From Clostridiales bacterium (GTDB taxonomy: Bacteria; Bacillota; Clostridia; Lachnospirales; Lachnospiraceae), in assembly GCA_012520645.1 (NCBI GenBank), contig JAAYNV010000055.1:1-64000 (forward strand): DNA of 64,000 nucleotides. The letters are read 5' to 3'. Positions 62,672-64,000 of this stretch are shown here, in pieces (the stretch's first letter is position 1; every line of letters begins with the position of its first letter). The position numbers and the translations under genes were made by a program. The notes under the pieces are model-generated. The model ran no database searches. It had not been told where the DNA came from and saw nothing but the letters and a program-made list of their open reading frames with translations.

Positions 62672-64000
62672 CTACAGTGCCGCATATTCTGTAATAATAC
62701 GTTTTACAATGGAATCCTCATCGATGCCGACCTCTTTTCTGAGCAGATCCACATTTCCATGCTCTACATACTCATCCGGTATGCAGACCGTAAGCAGACT
62801 GCTCTCCGCACCGATGCGGTCCATAAATGCCCTTACCTTTTCACCATAACCACCGCTTGCTACATTTTCTTCCAGCGTCACTAGCAGCTTGTGCTCCTTT
62901 AATACCTCACAAATGATCTCCTCGTCAATCGGCTTTACAAACCGGGCATTGACCAGACTGCAGGAATACCCCTTTTCCTTTAACTGTTCTCTGACCCCTG
63001 CTGCCGTCCTGACCATACTGCCTACCGCTAACAGGACAATATCTTCTTCCTCATAGATATATTCGGATCTGCCGTATTCCATCGGTGCCCGGTATTCTCT
63101 GAGTCCGCTGTACGCCTCACCGCGCGGATAACGGATTGCCGTCGGCACACCTAACTCAAGCGCAAATTTTAACATATCGGAAAGCTCCCACTTATTTTTA
63201 GGAGCCATAATGTGCATATTCGGAATGGAAGACAGATAGGATAAATCAAAAATACCCTGATGTGTCTCCCCGTCACTTCCCACCAATCCTGCCCGGTCAA
63301 TCGCAAAGACTACCGGAAGATTCTGGATACATACGTCGTGAACGATCTGGTCATATGCTCTTTGCAGAAAGGACGAATAAATCGCTACAATCGGCTTAAG
63401 TCCCCCCGCTGCCAGACCGGCAGCAAAGGTCACCGCATGCTCCTCTGCGATTCCCACATCAAAAAAGCGTTCCGGATACATATTACGGAACCGCTTTAAT
63501 CCGGTTCCATCCGGCATTGCTGCCGTAATCGCTACAATCTTTTCATCCCGCGCGCCCAGCTTACACATAACGGTTGAAAAAATATCCGTATAATTGGGCA
63601 CCGTGCGCGGCTTGGAGGGCAGACCTGTCTCAATTTCAAACGGCTCGGCTCCATGAAAACGTGCCGGATGCCGCTCCGCCGGCTCATATCCTTTTCCCTT
63701 CTGGGTCAGCACATGCACCAGCACTGCATTTTTGCAGCGCTTCGCTTCTTTAAATACCCGCATCATCCCTTCAATGTCATGTCCGTCCACCGGTCCCAGA
63801 TAAGTAATCCCCATATCCTCAAAAAACATTCCCGGAATGACCAGATGCTTAAAGCTGCTCTTGGCACGCCGGATTCCCTGAATCATTGCCTTTCCGTACT
63901 TTGGCATCTCCTGCAGACGGTTATAGATCCCTTCCTTTAAATCCAGATAATTGTCTGCCGTACGGATATTATTCAGATATTTGGACACACCCCCCACATT
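62672..64000 (-). CDS. dxs: 1-deoxy-D-xylulose-5-phosphate synthase, 5' end outside window
   Basis: C-terminal about 443 residues of an enzyme normally near 620. It condenses pyruvate and glyceraldehyde 3-phosphate in non-mevalonate isoprenoid synthesis. Visible: GPVDGHDIEGM, HVLTQKGKGYEPAE, GIAEEHAVTFAAGLA (catalytic Glu region), YSSFLQRAYDQIVHDVCIQNLPV and DGETHQGIFDLSY. The frame remains open to the window edge (NVGGVSKYLNN), so the thiamine-binding GDG part lies to the right. First gene of dxs-tlyA-nadK-argR-recN. Confidence 0.97.
   Translation of the reverse strand, partial: NVGGVSKYLNNIRTADNYLDLKEGIYNRLQEMPKYGKAMIQGIRRAKSSFKHLVIPGMFFEDMGITYLGPVDGHDIEGMMRVFKEAKRCKNAVLVHVLTQKGKGYEPAERHPARFHGAEPFEIETGLPSKPRTVPNYTDIFSTVMCKLGARDEKIVAITAAMPDGTGLKRFRNMYPERFFDVGIAEEHAVTFAAGLAAGGLKPIVAIYSSFLQRAYDQIVHDVCIQNLPVVFAIDRAGLVGSDGETHQGIFDLSYLSSIPNMHIMAPKNKWELSDMLKFALELGVPTAIRYPRGEAYSGLREYRAPMEYGRSEYIYEEEDIVLLAVGSMVRTAAGVREQLKEKGYSCSLVNARFVKPIDEEIICEVLKEHKLLVTLEENVASGGYGEKVRAFMDRIGAESSLLTVCIPDEYVEHGNVDLLRKEVGIDEDSIVKRIITEYAAL

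Overview
The window looks like a contiguous chromosomal segment of a low-to-mid GC, endospore-lineage Firmicute, most likely a gut Lachnospiraceae (Clostridia). The reasons are the gene families present (RNase Y, RemA, SpoIVB, SpoIIM, CotF-like coat proteins, RqcH, GpmI), strong AGGAGG ribosome binding sites, and gene orders shared with Bacillus/Clostridium (secG-rnr-smpB-ssrA, nudF-spoIIM-xerD, yicC-remA-gmk-rpoZ, dxs-tlyA-nadK-argR-recN-spoIVB). The genus assignment is inference. I see no phage, insertion sequence, CRISPR array or integrated element; the content is ordinary core chromosome.

Layout. 1-360: no gene, but two tandem consensus promoters firing leftward out of the window, probably feeding an rRNA operon. 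360-5232: a five-gene leftward operon for a membrane-associated SPFH / zinc-ribbon / TPM / Tim44-like set resembling Bacillus ydjGHI but without pspA. 5323-8768: a two-component system and two small unknown genes. 8868-12381: the ribosome-rescue block secG-rnr-smpB-ssrA. 12464-22603: lower glycolysis (eno, gpmI, tpiA, pgk, gap), with a cation efflux pump, an exported phosphoesterase and thiN between. 22823-27113: PHP phosphatase, an unknown protein, mnmA, and a nifS-nifU pair behind a palindromic operator. 27163-29642: lipid/oligosaccharide flippase and DAHP synthase. 29754-33256: xerD, spoIIM, nudF, aminotransferase. 33456-36876: rny, recX, recA with two LexA-type boxes. 37255-44063: zinc-ribbon membrane protein, cinA, pgsA, rimO, rpoZ, gmk, remA, yicC. 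44236-46653: rqcH and an acetyltransferase. 46699-50254: bioYBDA under a BirA-type operator. 50342-54658: two coat-like proteins, an exported transglutaminase-like protein, glgA and a Spo0A effector-domain protein lacking a receiver domain. 54785-64000: MATE pump, SpoU methyltransferase, then spoIVB-recN-argR-nadK-tlyA-dxs (dxs runs off the right edge).

Three conserved genes (eno, xerD, bioA) are each interrupted by one missing base in an A/T homopolymer; restoring one base rejoins a full-length protein with all catalytic residues. The shared signature points to sequencing or consensus error rather than biology. The observations most worth following biologically are the receiver-less Spo0A-like regulator, the PspA-less SPFH/zinc-ribbon operon, the nifS operator, the terminator in the leader of the 186-residue membrane protein, the rny leader hairpin, and the Asp-rich tandem-repeat zinc-ribbon protein.
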